Part shown: in pieces, positions 16,358 through 23,702 of the stretch | Layout of the letters: each line of letters opens with the position of its first letter | How positions within the stretch are numbered: the stretch's first letter is position 1 | Assembly: GCF_010994755.1 (NCBI RefSeq) | Contig: NZ_WHSB02000016.1 | Coordinates: 1-64,000 of the forward strand | Source: Shinella lacus | Lineage (GTDB): Bacteria > Pseudomonadota > Alphaproteobacteria > Rhizobiales > Rhizobiaceae | Direction of reading: 5' to 3' | Length of the DNA stretch: 64,000 nt | Program-made: the position numbers and the translations under genes | The notes under the pieces: model-generated | The model's input: only the letters and a program-made list of their open reading frames with translations | What the model was told of the DNA's origin: nothing | Databases searched by the model: none

Positions 16358-18273
16358 TGGGACGAGCCAAACCGCATCCGAGCCTGTTGCTCATTTTCGT
16401 GCCGATCGTCGTTTCCGGTTTTGCGTTCTATGTCGCCAACTGGCGCTGGCCGGAGCTGGCGACCGGCATGTCCGGAAAGACGCAGTATTGGTTCCTGCGG
16501 ACGTCGCCGGTTCCCGTCCTTTTGTTCGGACCGCTCGCGGGGTTGCTCACGGTCTGGGCGCTACCGCTGCATCGGCGTCGGCCGATCGCGATGGCAAGCT
16601 TCGTCTGCTTTCTGCTGATGGCGGGGTTTTATGGGCTTCGCGAGGTCGCCCGGCTTTCACCCTATGTCGAGCGCGGCGCATTGAGCTGGGATCAGGCGCT
16701 ATCGTTCCTCGATATGGTGGCAGTTGCCAGCGCGGCGGTCGGTTTCATGGCGGCGGCAGTGTCGGCGCGCATCTCCAGTGTCGTGCCCGAACCGGTCAAG
16801 CGCGCCAAGCACGGAACCTTCGGCGACGCGGATTGGCTGCCGATGGGGGCGGCCGCGCGGCTCTTCCCCGACGATGGTGAGATCGTCGTCGGAGAACGCT
16901 ATCGCGTCGACAAGGAACTCGTCCACGCGCTGCCGTTCGATCCGATCGATCCGTCGACATGGGGCAAGGGCGGAACAGCGCCGCTGCTCACCTACAAGCA
17001 GGACTTCGATTCCACGCACATGCTCTTCTTCGCCGGGTCCGGCGGCTACAAGACGACCAGCAACGTCGTACCAACCGCGCTGCGTTACACCGGTCCGATC
17101 ATTTGCCTCGATCCGTCAACCGAGGTCGCGCCGATGGTCGTCGAGCATCGCCGGAAGGCGTTGCGACGGGAGGTCATGGTGCTCGATCCGACCAACCCGA
17201 TCATGGGCTTCAACGTGCTCGACGGGATCGAGGCGTCGACGAAGAAGGAGGAGGACATCGTCGGCATCGCCCATATGCTGCTGTCGGAAAGCGTGCGCTT
17301 CGAAAGTTCCACCGGCTCCTACTTCCAGAACCAGGCGCACAATCTGCTGACCGGACTTCTGGCGCATGTGATGCTGTCGCCGGAATTTGCCGATCGGCGC
17401 AATCTGCGCAGCCTTCGCCAGATCGTCTCGGAACCGGAGACCTCTGTGCTCGCCATGCTCCGCGACGTTCAGGAGCATTCGGCCTCCGCCTTCATCCGTG
17501 AAACGCTGGGCGTGTTCGTCAACATGACGGAGCAAACCTTCTCGGGCGTCTATTCGACGGCATCGAAGGATACGCAGTGGCTGTCGCTCGACAACTACGC
17601 TGCCCTCGTCTGCGGCAACACGTTCAAATCGTCCGAGATCGCCGAAGGCAGGAAAGACGTGTTCCTCAATATCCCCGCTTCGATCCTTCGGTCCTATCCG
17701 GGCATCGGCAGGGTGATCATCGGCTCGCTGATCAATGCGATGATCGAGGCCGACGGCGCGTTTCAGCGCCGAGCCCTGTTCATGCTCGATGAGGTCGACC
17801 TGCTTGGCTATATGCGGGTGCTGGAGGAAGCGCGCGATCGCGGCCGCAAATACGGGATCAGCATGATGCTGATGTACCAGTCCGTCGGCCAGCTTGAGCG
17901 GCATTTCGGCAAGGACGGCGCGGTGTCATGGATCGACGGCTGCGCGTTCGCGAGCTATGCCGCGATCAAGGCGCTCGATACGGCGCGCAACGTCTCGGCG
18001 CAATGTGGGGAAATGACCGTCGAAGTGAAGGGCAGTTCGCGCAATATCGGCTGGGATACGAAAATCAGTTCCTCGCGGAAATCCGAAAGCCTCAACTTCC
18101 AGCGCCGGCCGCTGATCATGCCGCACGAGATCACGCAATCGATGCGCAAGGACGAGCAGATCATTATCGTGCAGGGACACAGCCCGATCCGTTGCGGGCG
18201 CGCGATCTATTTCCGACGCAGGGAAATGGATTCCGTCGCGAGGACCAATCGCTTCGTCAAGCGCAGCCCCTGA
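16357..18273 (+). CDS. traG: type IV coupling protein TraG
   Basis: A 638-residue VirD4/TraG ATPase of the inner membrane that brings the relaxase-DNA complex to the secretion channel. Three or four transmembrane segments occupy about residues 8-145. The Walker A variant GSGGYKTT is near 226-233, and Walker B FMLDEVDLLG is near 475. The start is the ATG overlapping the traD stop; a GTG one codon earlier is possible, with GGAGG at 16342-16346 serving either. No mating-pair-formation genes (virB/trb) are in this window, so TraG needs a channel encoded elsewhere. BID domains in TraA and the zeta protein would be its expected recognition signals. Confidence 0.92.
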   Translation: MGRAKPHPSLLLIFVPIVVSGFAFYVANWRWPELATGMSGKTQYWFLRTSPVPVLLFGPLAGLLTVWALPLHRRRPIAMASFVCFLLMAGFYGLREVARLSPYVERGALSWDQALSFLDMVAVASAAVGFMAAAVSARISSVVPEPVKRAKHGTFGDADWLPMGAAARLFPDDGEIVVGERYRVDKELVHALPFDPIDPSTWGKGGTAPLLTYKQDFDSTHMLFFAGSGGYKTTSNVVPTALRYTGPIICLDPSTEVAPMVVEHRRKALRREVMVLDPTNPIMGFNVLDGIEASTKKEEDIVGIAHMLLSESVRFESSTGSYFQNQAHNLLTGLLAHVMLSPEFADRRNLRSLRQIVSEPETSVLAMLRDVQEHSASAFIRETLGVFVNMTEQTFSGVYSTASKDTQWLSLDNYAALVCGNTFKSSEIAEGRKDVFLNIPASILRSYPGIGRVIIGSLINAMIEADGAFQRRALFMLDEVDLLGYMRVLEEARDRGRKYGISMMLMYQSVGQLERHFGKDGAVSWIDGCAFASYAAIKALDTARNVSAQCGEMTVEVKGSSRNIGWDTKISSSRKSESLNFQRRPLIMPHEITQSMRKDEQIIIVQGHSPIRCGRAIYFRRREMDSVARTNRFVKRSP

Positions 18274-18475
18274 GACGTTCAGCATTTTGGGCGAATCCGA
18301 ATTGCAGGAAGCCAGCCCCCGGAAACCAGACTTTTCATTCGCAAGAACTTGGGGAGCCGATTGGACCAAAATCACTATGTTGCGACAGGAGGCTGCGTGC
18401 CTATTGGCAAGCGAAGGCACTGAGAAGGGAAGGACGGAATGTGCCTCTGAATGATTTCAGATCGAGAGGAATTTC

Positions 18476-18718
18476 ATGGAACTGTTATTTACGCTTGGTG
18501 GTCTGATCGCGATTGCGAACGTGCTCTATCTTTTCATGTCACAGCGGGGAAAGCGTCTTTCGTGGCGCGTGAAGTGCCTGATCCTGAGCGTGCTTGTCGC
18601 ATTATTGGCCGCGCTTTGGTGCATCGTCTACGGACCGGATTTGTGGGTATTGATCCAGGCGGGGATTCTGATCGTCGTGGGAACGGTCGCCAGCGTTCTG
18701 GCGGCGCGGAAAGGGTGA
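18476..18718 (+). CDS. small membrane protein, function unknown
   Basis: An 80-residue hydrophobic protein with three predicted membrane segments (about residues 3-20, 32-48 and 54-74) separated by short basic loops. AGAGGA lies six bases before the ATG. It follows traG by about 200 bases, in which I see no gene. I do not recognise a family. A role in transfer or surface exclusion is possible only by position. Confidence 0.6.
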   Translation: MELLFTLGGLIAIANVLYLFMSQRGKRLSWRVKCLILSVLVALLAALWCIVYGPDLWVLIQAGILIVVGTVASVLAARKG

Positions 18719-18809
18719 CCAAAGGGAGAAGCCGCGATGCGCGCAGCGGGCACATCGCTCGGTCGGTCAGCGGCGTAGCGATCGCATCGGGCAGCCACGA
18801 CGATGGGGC

Positions 18810-19265
18810 CTAGCGCGGCGGTTCGATCCAATCGACGAATTTCGAATAGCCGATAGAGACGCCGACAAAGCCGGCGGCCATCAGGAGGAAAACCCAAAAT
18901 GGTATCCCGTTGGCCGCTTCCGGTTTCACGAAGGCGACGAAGGCGACCAGCGGCATGATGAGACCGCCGAGCATCAGCACGTCTACGACCGGCCGGAGCA
19001 GGCTGAGGACGGAATAGGCGAGGGACCAAGCGCAAAAGAAGATGCCGCGGGCGACTGCGACCGGCAGGGCAACTAGCGCCCGGGCGACATATCGCATCGG
19101 GCGAAAAAGCGGATTCCGCTCTTCGGGCCGTGCGTTCACATCGACAATGGCTGGTTCCTCGATCACGGCGACAACACCCTTGTTCTGGAAGGTCGCGCCA
19201 TCATCGACAGACGGCGCATACTCTCGGATTTCAGTGAGTCTAGTCTCGGCGGGTGAGCGAGGCAA
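18810..19265 (-). CDS. membrane protein, function unknown
   Basis: A protein of up to 151 residues. The N-terminal 55 residues are soluble and acidic. They are followed by hydrophobic segments at about 65-95, 97-112 and 120-140 and a short tail ending DWIEPPR. The only upstream start is a TTG without a clear ribosome binding site, so the N-terminus is uncertain. It converges with the small membrane gene upstream of it on the map. No family recognised. Confidence 0.5.
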   Translation of the reverse strand: MPRSPAETRLTEIREYAPSVDDGATFQNKGVVAVIEEPAIVDVNARPEERNPLFRPMRYVARALVALPVAVARGIFFCAWSLAYSVLSLLRPVVDVLMLGGLIMPLVAFVAFVKPEAANGIPFWVFLLMAAGFVGVSIGYSKFVDWIEPPR

Positions 19266-19342
19266 CCAAAGATCGGCGCGCCCTATTGGAGAGAACCGTC
19301 ATCACGTCGTAGCGAGGTGACGCGTTGCCGATTGCAAGAATG

Positions 19343-19366
19343 AAGGGAGGCGCGGACGCCTCCCTT
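19343..19366 (-). terminator. terminator hairpin
   Basis: AAGGGAGGCG (19343-19352) and CGCCTCCCTT (19357-19366) pair perfectly over 10 bp around a CGGA loop. It begins 8 bases after the stop of the 19375-19815 gene. No long T-run follows. Confidence 0.65.
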
Positions 19367-19374
19367 CCTATTGT

Positions 19375-19815
19375 TCAGACGCGCGCGGCGATGAACTCAA
19401 TGCCGGTCTCGCGCCGGATGCGGTCGAGGATCCCGCCGATTTCTCCCAGCTGCTCTGTGGGAATGACGGTGTAGTCCAGACCGACCCGGCAGGTTTCTCC
19501 CTCCGCGACGACATCCTCGTAAATCTCGTCGAGGATCGAGATCGGCCCGCTTTCCATCCACAGATGCTCGAAGGTCGTGCAGGTGTGGTAAATCTCGTAC
19601 AGGAAATCGCCGTCCTCGGTTCCCTTGCCGGCGGCGAGCCGCATTTCCGTCTCGGCCTCCTCGTGAAGAGCGGCAACCGCTCTGTCGAGCTTCGCGGCAA
19701 GCGTGTCATGCAGGGCGGCCGCGAACGCGGCCGTGCATGCGGTGCGGCTCGCGAGAACTTCGTCGCGGAAGCCAGCGATGGTCGGGACGAGTGCGCGTGC
19801 GTTGAACGTCATCAT
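19375..19815 (-). CDS. conserved plasmid protein, function unknown
   Basis: A 146-residue soluble, acidic protein. The first half is alpha-helical (FRDEVLASRTACTAAFAAAL, then KLDRAVAALHEEAETEMRLA). The second half has aromatic and acidic residues around YEIYHTCTTFEHLWMESG and ends in a short Ile-rich tail. AAGGAGA lies seven bases before the ATG at 19815; a second ATG follows directly. I do not recognise a domain. The next 433 bases upstream hold no gene I can support, but contain the long inverted repeat described separately. Confidence 0.6.
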   Translation of the reverse strand: MMTFNARALVPTIAGFRDEVLASRTACTAAFAAALHDTLAAKLDRAVAALHEEAETEMRLAAGKGTEDGDFLYEIYHTCTTFEHLWMESGPISILDEIYEDVVAEGETCRVGLDYTVIPTEQLGEIGGILDRIRRETGIEFIAARV

Positions 19816-19871
19816 GATATGTCTCCTTTCGTCTTCTGACGGAAGGTGTCCACGTTGTTGCCCGGCGGGGG

Positions 19872-19970
19872 TCAAGGACCGCGGAACGCGGCTTGCAAGC
19901 GGATAGGCTGATTTTCTGATGTCGCCTCTTGGGCGGCTGCAGAAAATCAGCCTATCCGCGCCGTCCTTGA
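19872..19970. repeat. long perfect inverted repeat in a gene-free stretch
   Basis: GCGGATAGGCTGATTTTCTG (19899-19918) is repeated as its exact reverse complement at 19940-19959, giving 20-bp perfect arms with a 21-base loop that has an inner CGCC/GGCG stem. Outer arms TCAAGGAC (19872-19879) and GTCCTTGA (19963-19970) extend the symmetry, with about 16 extra bases on the left. It lies in the 433-base gap 19816-20248; the rest of that gap has shorter GC-rich palindromes and no gene. Confidence 0.8.
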
Positions 19971-20248
19971 GGCCCGTTGGGCTGGCGTATAGTTGGACGT
20001 CAGAAGAAGAACCCCCGCGCCCCTGGGGCGCGGTCCGCATCCGGCGACCAGCCGGGGGGAGATCGAGGGGAATCCCCTCGTGATGAAGCGGCCGGTCGAT
20101 CCGGACGGTTCATCCTGCGAGATGTGGGCGTTACCCGCATGGGCGGAGACCGCTTGCGGGCTCCGTGAGCGTAGCGAATAGCACGCGGTCGGCCGCAGGC
20201 CGGCTCGCCCAAATCACCCGCTATCCTGAGTGACCAACCATCACGAAA

Positions 20249-20587
20249 ATGAATCGGAGCATCGGGATCGATTCGAAACTGTCGTTGGACGCCGGAAGCT
20301 GGACCGGCGATTCTCCGACAATGCTCATCCAGCCCTATCACCTCTATGTCGAGCGCGTGGATCCTGACCGGAACATGGCACGGTTCTATACGCTCGCGAT
20401 CGAACCAACCCTGTTCGGGACGCCGCGTCTGCTGCGTCGCTGGGGCAGAATCGGGACGCTGGGGCGGACAATGGTGCATCATTTCGAGCCGGAGGAAGAT
20501 GCTGTCGCGCTGTTTCTCGACCTGCTTCGGGAGAGGCGTGCCCATGGATACCGGGCAAGACACACTGAGGCACTGAAGGGCGGGTGA
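20249..20587 (+). CDS. WGR-domain protein
   Basis: A small protein consisting essentially of a WGR domain, the fold found in PARP-type and rhizobial plasmid proteins and thought to bind nucleic acid. Landmarks in order: LYVERVDPDRNMARFYTLAI, FGTPRLLRRWGRIGTLGRT with the W-G-R triplet, and a C-terminal helix ending RAHGYRARH. The domain starts just after residue 25, so the ATG at 20321 is an alternative; neither start has a clear ribosome binding site. It is one of the few plus-strand genes in this block. Confidence 0.75.
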   Translation: MNRSIGIDSKLSLDAGSWTGDSPTMLIQPYHLYVERVDPDRNMARFYTLAIEPTLFGTPRLLRRWGRIGTLGRTMVHHFEPEEDAVALFLDLLRERRAHGYRARHTEALKGG

Positions 20588-20679
20588 TCCTTGGTGAAGA
20601 TGGCGACGTTAGGGTGAGGCGCAGCCTCGGGCCGAGGCGCCGGTCGATCCGGCGCGTCGGCCCCATCGTTCAAGGCAAA

Positions 20680-20701
20680 AGCCTCCCTCAGTGGGGAGGC
20701 T
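20680..20701 (-). terminator. rho-independent terminator of the small coiled-coil gene
   Basis: AGCCTCCC (20680-20687) and GGGAGGCT (20694-20701) form an 8-bp stem whose 6-base loop contains the stop codon of the 20688-20843 gene. Read leftwards, the stem is followed by TTTTGCC. Confidence 0.6.
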
Positions 20702-20843
20702 CGGCGTCTTCGGCGGCGATGAGCGCGGCCAGTTCGGCGCGGGCCTGTTCCAGCTCGGCCTCGATCTGGGCGCGCTCAGCCGGGTCGCAGTGGTTCGCTT
20801 CGCGGCGCAGTTCTTCGATGTGGTTTTCGAGGGTCATCGTCAT
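20688..20843 (-). CDS. very small coiled-coil protein
   Basis: A 51-residue, strongly charged helical protein (LENHIEELRREANHCD, then IEAELEQARAELAALIAAE). The AAGGAG at the right distance (9 bases) points to the ATG at 20843; ATGs at 20852 and 20888 are possible but have worse or no spacing. It ends inside its own terminator hairpin, which supports expression. No family recognised. Confidence 0.55.
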   Translation of the reverse strand: MTMTLENHIEELRREANHCDPAERAQIEAELEQARAELAALIAAEDAEPPH

Positions 20844-20884
20844 CGTCGTCATCTCCTTGTTGATGTGAAAGATGACGGTGTCGG

Positions 20885-21024
20885 CCATGACGGAGCGGTG
20901 CGGGTCAAAACCCGCTTTAGCGGCTCGCGCGTGGGGGAGCCGATTTTTTTGTCGAGCCGCTTCAGCGGTTCGGCGGAAAAATTGGGGGTACCGCGCGGTT
21001 TTGACGCGCGCCGCTCCGTCATGG
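20885..21024. repeat. nested inverted repeats between small genes
   Basis: CCATGACGGAGCGG (20885-20898) is exactly reverse-complemented at 21011-21024, and the arms continue imperfectly through GTCAAAACC / GGTTTTGAC. Inside, 20912-20927 and 20954-20969 form a second near-perfect pair around CGAGCCGCT. A T7 run lies between. The gap 20844-21149 holds no gene I can support. Confidence 0.65.
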
Positions 21025-21118
21025 CAGACTTGGTCTTCTGAGCAGACAGACCTTCCTCTCGTGGGGCACCCTGACATGCGCGCCGGTTCGCGATCGTGGC
21101 TGGAAGCACGCGAGGAAG

Positions 21119-21138
21119 CCGGCCCCTTGCGGGGCCGG
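21119..21138 (-). terminator. terminator of the DUF736 gene
   Basis: CCGGCCCC (21119-21126) and GGGGCCGG (21131-21138) form an 8-bp stem, with a GCAA tetraloop when read on the minus strand. It begins 12 bases after the DUF736 stop. Confidence 0.65.
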
Positions 21139-21149
21139 TTCGGTTCGGG

Positions 21150-21473
21150 TCACTCCGGGTTGTTCCAGAGGAGCACCTTCTTGCCTTCTTCGCCGCCGGG
21201 TGCGGGGGCCAGGTTCCCGAAGATGACGCCGATCTCGGGGGCCTCCATCCGGATCGAGACGTATTCTGCCCCGCTGCGCGGCGAGACCCGGTTCCAGCCC
21301 GCGCCGATCTCGAACCCGGTGCGCTTGTTGATGACGCGGTAGTCCGGGGCGTCCTCGCGGGACTTGTGGGCGTTGGGGAGGACGGCGATCGGGGCATTGA
21401 CGCGGAGCGTGGCGAAGACGCCTTCCATCGAGCCGTCGGTCTTGGTGGTGAGGTTTGCGATCGTGGATGCCAT
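21150..21473 (-). CDS. DUF736 family protein
   Basis: A 107-residue single-stranded-DNA-binding-like small protein of the DUF736 family, common on rhizobial plasmids. Landmarks are MEGVFATLRVNAPIAVLPN, the A-P-D-Y-R-V-I strand, FEIGAGWNRVS, Y-V-S-I-R-M-E-A-P, and GVIFGNLAP near the end. AAGGAGA lies six bases before the ATG. Family function is unknown. A decayed inverted copy of this gene and its flanks lies directly to the right (21690-22090). Confidence 0.85.
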   Translation of the reverse strand: MASTIANLTTKTDGSMEGVFATLRVNAPIAVLPNAHKSREDAPDYRVINKRTGFEIGAGWNRVSPRSGAEYVSIRMEAPEIGVIFGNLAPAPGGEEGKKVLLWNNPE

Positions 21474-21555
21474 GGTAGTTCTCCTTCGGTTCCATCGGGA
21501 CCGTTCCCGATGGCGGCAAAGGAGAGGGCTGATCTGCTGCGGTCAGCTCGGCGGA

Positions 21556-21619
21556 AAATTTTGCAAAATTCGATTTGCCGCCAAAGCGGACAAACCGAAA
21601 TCGAATTTTGCAAAAATTT
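21556..21619. repeat. 21-bp inverted repeat at the centre of an inverted duplication
   Basis: Left arm 21556-21576 and right arm 21598-21619 are reverse complements over 21 bp with one extra A on the right. The left arm itself contains the perfect 14-bp palindrome AATTTTGCAAAATT (21557-21570). The loop has an inner CCGC/GCGG stem. It marks the junction between the DUF736 gene and its degraded mirror copy. Confidence 0.75.
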
Positions 21620-21689
21620 CTGTCGAGTCTTACCCCTTCAGGGGTTGGCCGCAAAAGCAGGCAGTCCTCTACAAAGTCGGCATCAATGG

Positions 21690-22090
21690 GAACGGGCCGG
21701 GTGGAACCGGAGGCGATGCCTGCCGTGGCGTCCCGACTTGCAGGCTCTCCGCCAGCGCCCAGACCTGCTCGTGGATGCGCCTTTGCCTGTCGGTCTGCCG
21801 GCCATTGCCTTCGCCGCCCTTCCCGCACGGCCACCCCGCGAGGGCGCTCCGGGGTGCCGCCGTCATCGCAAGCGCCCGGCGTTCGACGGCGTGGGTTGGG
21901 ACCAGGTTGAGACGTGCAGCGGGTCCGATATGCCGCGTCTCGTCCCGGATGGAGGTCTTCGAGACGGGCGTTATCTTCCGCATCGGTCCTGGCCGTCGCC
22001 CCGGCGGCGAAGAAGGCGAGAAGACGATCTTTCTGCGCACGACACCGGAGAGGCCGAGCGGACTGGTCCCGCAAGGGGCCGGCTTCCTGA
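21690..22090 (+). pseudogene. decayed inverted copy of the DUF736 gene
   Basis: The plus strand here is a diverged mirror image of the minus-strand DUF736 gene and its flanks. Matches include GGTGGAACCGGAGG near 21700, GTCATCGCAAGCGCCCGG near 21868, CGGATGGAGG near 21948 with GGCGTTATCTTC after it, CCCGGCGGCGAAGAAGGC near 21998, and the terminator-like CCCGCAAGGGGCCGGCTTCC near 22072. Reading frames are broken: the tail keeps GVIF and GGEEG in one frame, while the 5' part matches in another. No ribosome binding site or intact product remains. Confidence 0.65.
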
Positions 22091-22181
22091 CGGGCGGCGG
22101 GAAGCCACGGGGACCATCGGCAAACGCCGGCGTGCTGTCGCCTGTTCGGCGGGCGGACACGCCACCCGCCGAACAGGCGTG

Positions 22182-22718
22182 TCATCTCCCCTTGGCGAGA
22201 TCGCGTTCCTCGGCGGTCATTCGTGCCTCGATCCGCCCCACCAGATCCCGGCCGGCATTGCGCAGCATCTCATGCCAATCGGGAACGTTCCGAAGCGTGA
22301 ACGTCGCGCTGCGCATCGTGTCGTAGACGACGCAGGGCGAGCCGGCTGCCGCAAGGCGCAGCATGTTGAGGCAGGTTCCCGGCGAAGCGCCATCCCAGAC
22401 CATCAGTCCGTAATCGGCGCGCCGCGCCATCTCGCGGTCTTTTTCGGCATGAAAGGCGTAGCCATGCGCGCCGCCGGGCGCGGGCCGGTGATATGCCGCC
22501 CAGTCGCCCAGATTGTTGCGCGGCTCGCTGCCGGCATGGAAGACGCCGACATGCTCATAGCCATAGCCGGCGAGCAGGCTCTGCGCCTCCGCATCGGCTC
22601 CGGGCGCGTCGCCGACCAGCACGCCATGCTCGGCGGCGATCATCGCGCCGATGCGCGCTATCACCGGTTCCGGCAGTTCGAATATGTCGCGTGATCCGCC
22701 TACGAATATCATCGCCAT
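22182..22718 (-). CDS. SLOG/DUF2493-like nucleotide-binding protein
   Basis: A 178-residue Rossmann-like protein. FVGGSRDIFELP at the N-terminus, VLVGDAPGADAEAQ near 34-47 and YGLMVWDGASPGTCLN near 103-118 are the phosphate-binding and G-x-S/D motifs of the SLOG (LOG/DprA-like) superfamily, to which DUF2493 also belongs. Such proteins may sense nucleotide-derived ligands. AAGGAGA lies six bases before the ATG. A second DUF2493-type gene lies 1 kb away on the same strand. Confidence 0.75.
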   Translation of the reverse strand: MAMIFVGGSRDIFELPEPVIARIGAMIAAEHGVLVGDAPGADAEAQSLLAGYGYEHVGVFHAGSEPRNNLGDWAAYHRPAPGGAHGYAFHAEKDREMARRADYGLMVWDGASPGTCLNMLRLAAAGSPCVVYDTMRSATFTLRNVPDWHEMLRNAGRDLVGRIEARMTAEERDLAKGR

Positions 22719-22799
22719 GGTCGCTCTCCTTTTTCCACCAACAGCCCTCCCCCTCCTGGCCTAACTCTTCCCTCTAGGCGACCGCATCGTCTCGAAGGA

Positions 22800-22857
22800 G
22801 CGGAACGGCGAAGCCGTTCCGCGGGCCGGCAGATGGTCGGGCCGGCCTTCGGCCGGC
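22800..22857. repeat. two GC-rich hairpins in the SLOG-parD gap
   Basis: GCGGAACGGC / GCCGTTCCGC (22800-22822, GAA loop) and GCCGGCC / GGCCGGC (22841-22857, TTC loop, effectively a UUCG tetraloop) lie in the 295-base gap between divergent genes. They could be leader hairpins for the minus-strand SLOG gene or protein sites. No further gene is seen in the gap. Confidence 0.5.
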
Positions 22858-22940
22858 GCTTGCTGCGCGGGGAGATAGCGGGAACCGACCGTGCCAGTCG
22901 TCTGATGAGGATCGTGGCCAACGCCGGCAGCGCCAGCCCG

Positions 22941-22957
22941 ATGTCAAATATTGACAT
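22941..22957. promoter_or_regulatory. candidate parDE operator
   Basis: ATGTCAA-ATA-TTGACAT is a 17-base dyad with perfect 7-bp arms, centred 65 bases upstream of parD. ParD-type antitoxins repress their own operon through such palindromes. The first TTGACA could also serve as a -35 element. Confidence 0.5.
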
Positions 22958-23013
22958 TGAGGTCCCGGTGCGGGAAAATCCGCCTCGACAATTCCAACCG
23001 GGAGGGCGCGGCG

Positions 23014-23271
23014 ATGACCAGCAGCCTGCATGTGAGTTTGCCCGATGAAATGCGCGCCTTCGTCGATATGCGCGCAAACGGCAAGAACCAATACACGACG
23101 CCGAGTGAATATGTGCGCGCGCTGATCCGCGAGGACATGGCGCGCGAGGAAGACCGCCGATATGCGGTCCGCTCCTTGCTGAAGGCGGAGGAAGAGTTCC
23201 GGCGCGGGGAGATGCTGCCCCTGTCCGACCTGGACGCCGTCGACGCGGAACTGGACGAAGAGCTGCGTTAG
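23014..23271 (+). CDS. parD: ParD-type antitoxin
   Basis: An 85-residue antitoxin with an N-terminal ribbon-helix-helix (MTSSLHVSLPDEMRAFVD, then TTPSEYVRALIRED) and an acidic C-terminal tail for binding the toxin. GGAGG lies eight bases before the ATG at 23014. Its stop overlaps the toxin GTG start by one base (TAGTG), so the pair is translationally coupled. Confidence 0.88.
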   Translation: MTSSLHVSLPDEMRAFVDMRANGKNQYTTPSEYVRALIREDMAREEDRRYAVRSLLKAEEEFRRGEMLPLSDLDAVDAELDEELR

Positions 23272-23642
23272 TGGCTCCCCGCATCCTTATCCTGCCGACG
23301 GCGTTGGAAAACTACCGCCTCGCGATCCGCGAGACGGCGCGCATCTGGTCGCCGCAGCAGGCGAAAGCCTATGGACGCCTGCTTCGGAAAGGCTTCGAGG
23401 AGATTCCCGAAGCCTATGCCCGCGTGCGTAGGAAGAAGGACGAGCGGGTGGGCCATTCCCTGTTCCGCCTCCACAAGATCGAGCATCACTATGCTGCCTA
23501 TATCGTTGTGGACGACGCGACTTTTGTCGTCGCCGCTGTTCTCCACGAACGGATGGACATTCCCGCGCAGCTGCGCACCGTCGAACGATTGACCGACCGC
23601 GAATATGAGAGCCTGATGGGGCATCCTCGCCCGAAGCGCTAG
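23271..23642 (+). CDS. parE: ParE/RelE-superfamily toxin
   Basis: A 123-residue toxin of the ParE/RelE fold: two N-terminal helices (LENYRLAIRETARIW, then QQAKAYGRLLRKGFEEI) and a beta-sheet core containing SLFRLHKIEHHYAAYIVVD and VVAAVLHERMDIPAQL. ParE toxins poison DNA gyrase. The start is GTG, overlapping the parD stop. The pair would stabilise the replicon. Confidence 0.85.
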   Translation: MAPRILILPTALENYRLAIRETARIWSPQQAKAYGRLLRKGFEEIPEAYARVRRKKDERVGHSLFRLHKIEHHYAAYIVVDDATFVVAAVLHERMDIPAQLRTVERLTDREYESLMGHPRPKR

Positions 23643-23653
23643 GGACGCTTCGA

Positions 23654-23674
23654 CGCCGGGCTGAACGCCCGGCG
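23654..23674. terminator. bidirectional terminator after parE
   Basis: CGCCGGGC (23654-23661) and GCCCGGCG (23667-23674) form an 8-bp stem with a 5-base loop between the convergent parE and DUF2493 genes. Confidence 0.6.
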
Positions 23675-23702
23675 GAAAAGAGCCTGAAGAGAGAAAGGGC
23701 GC

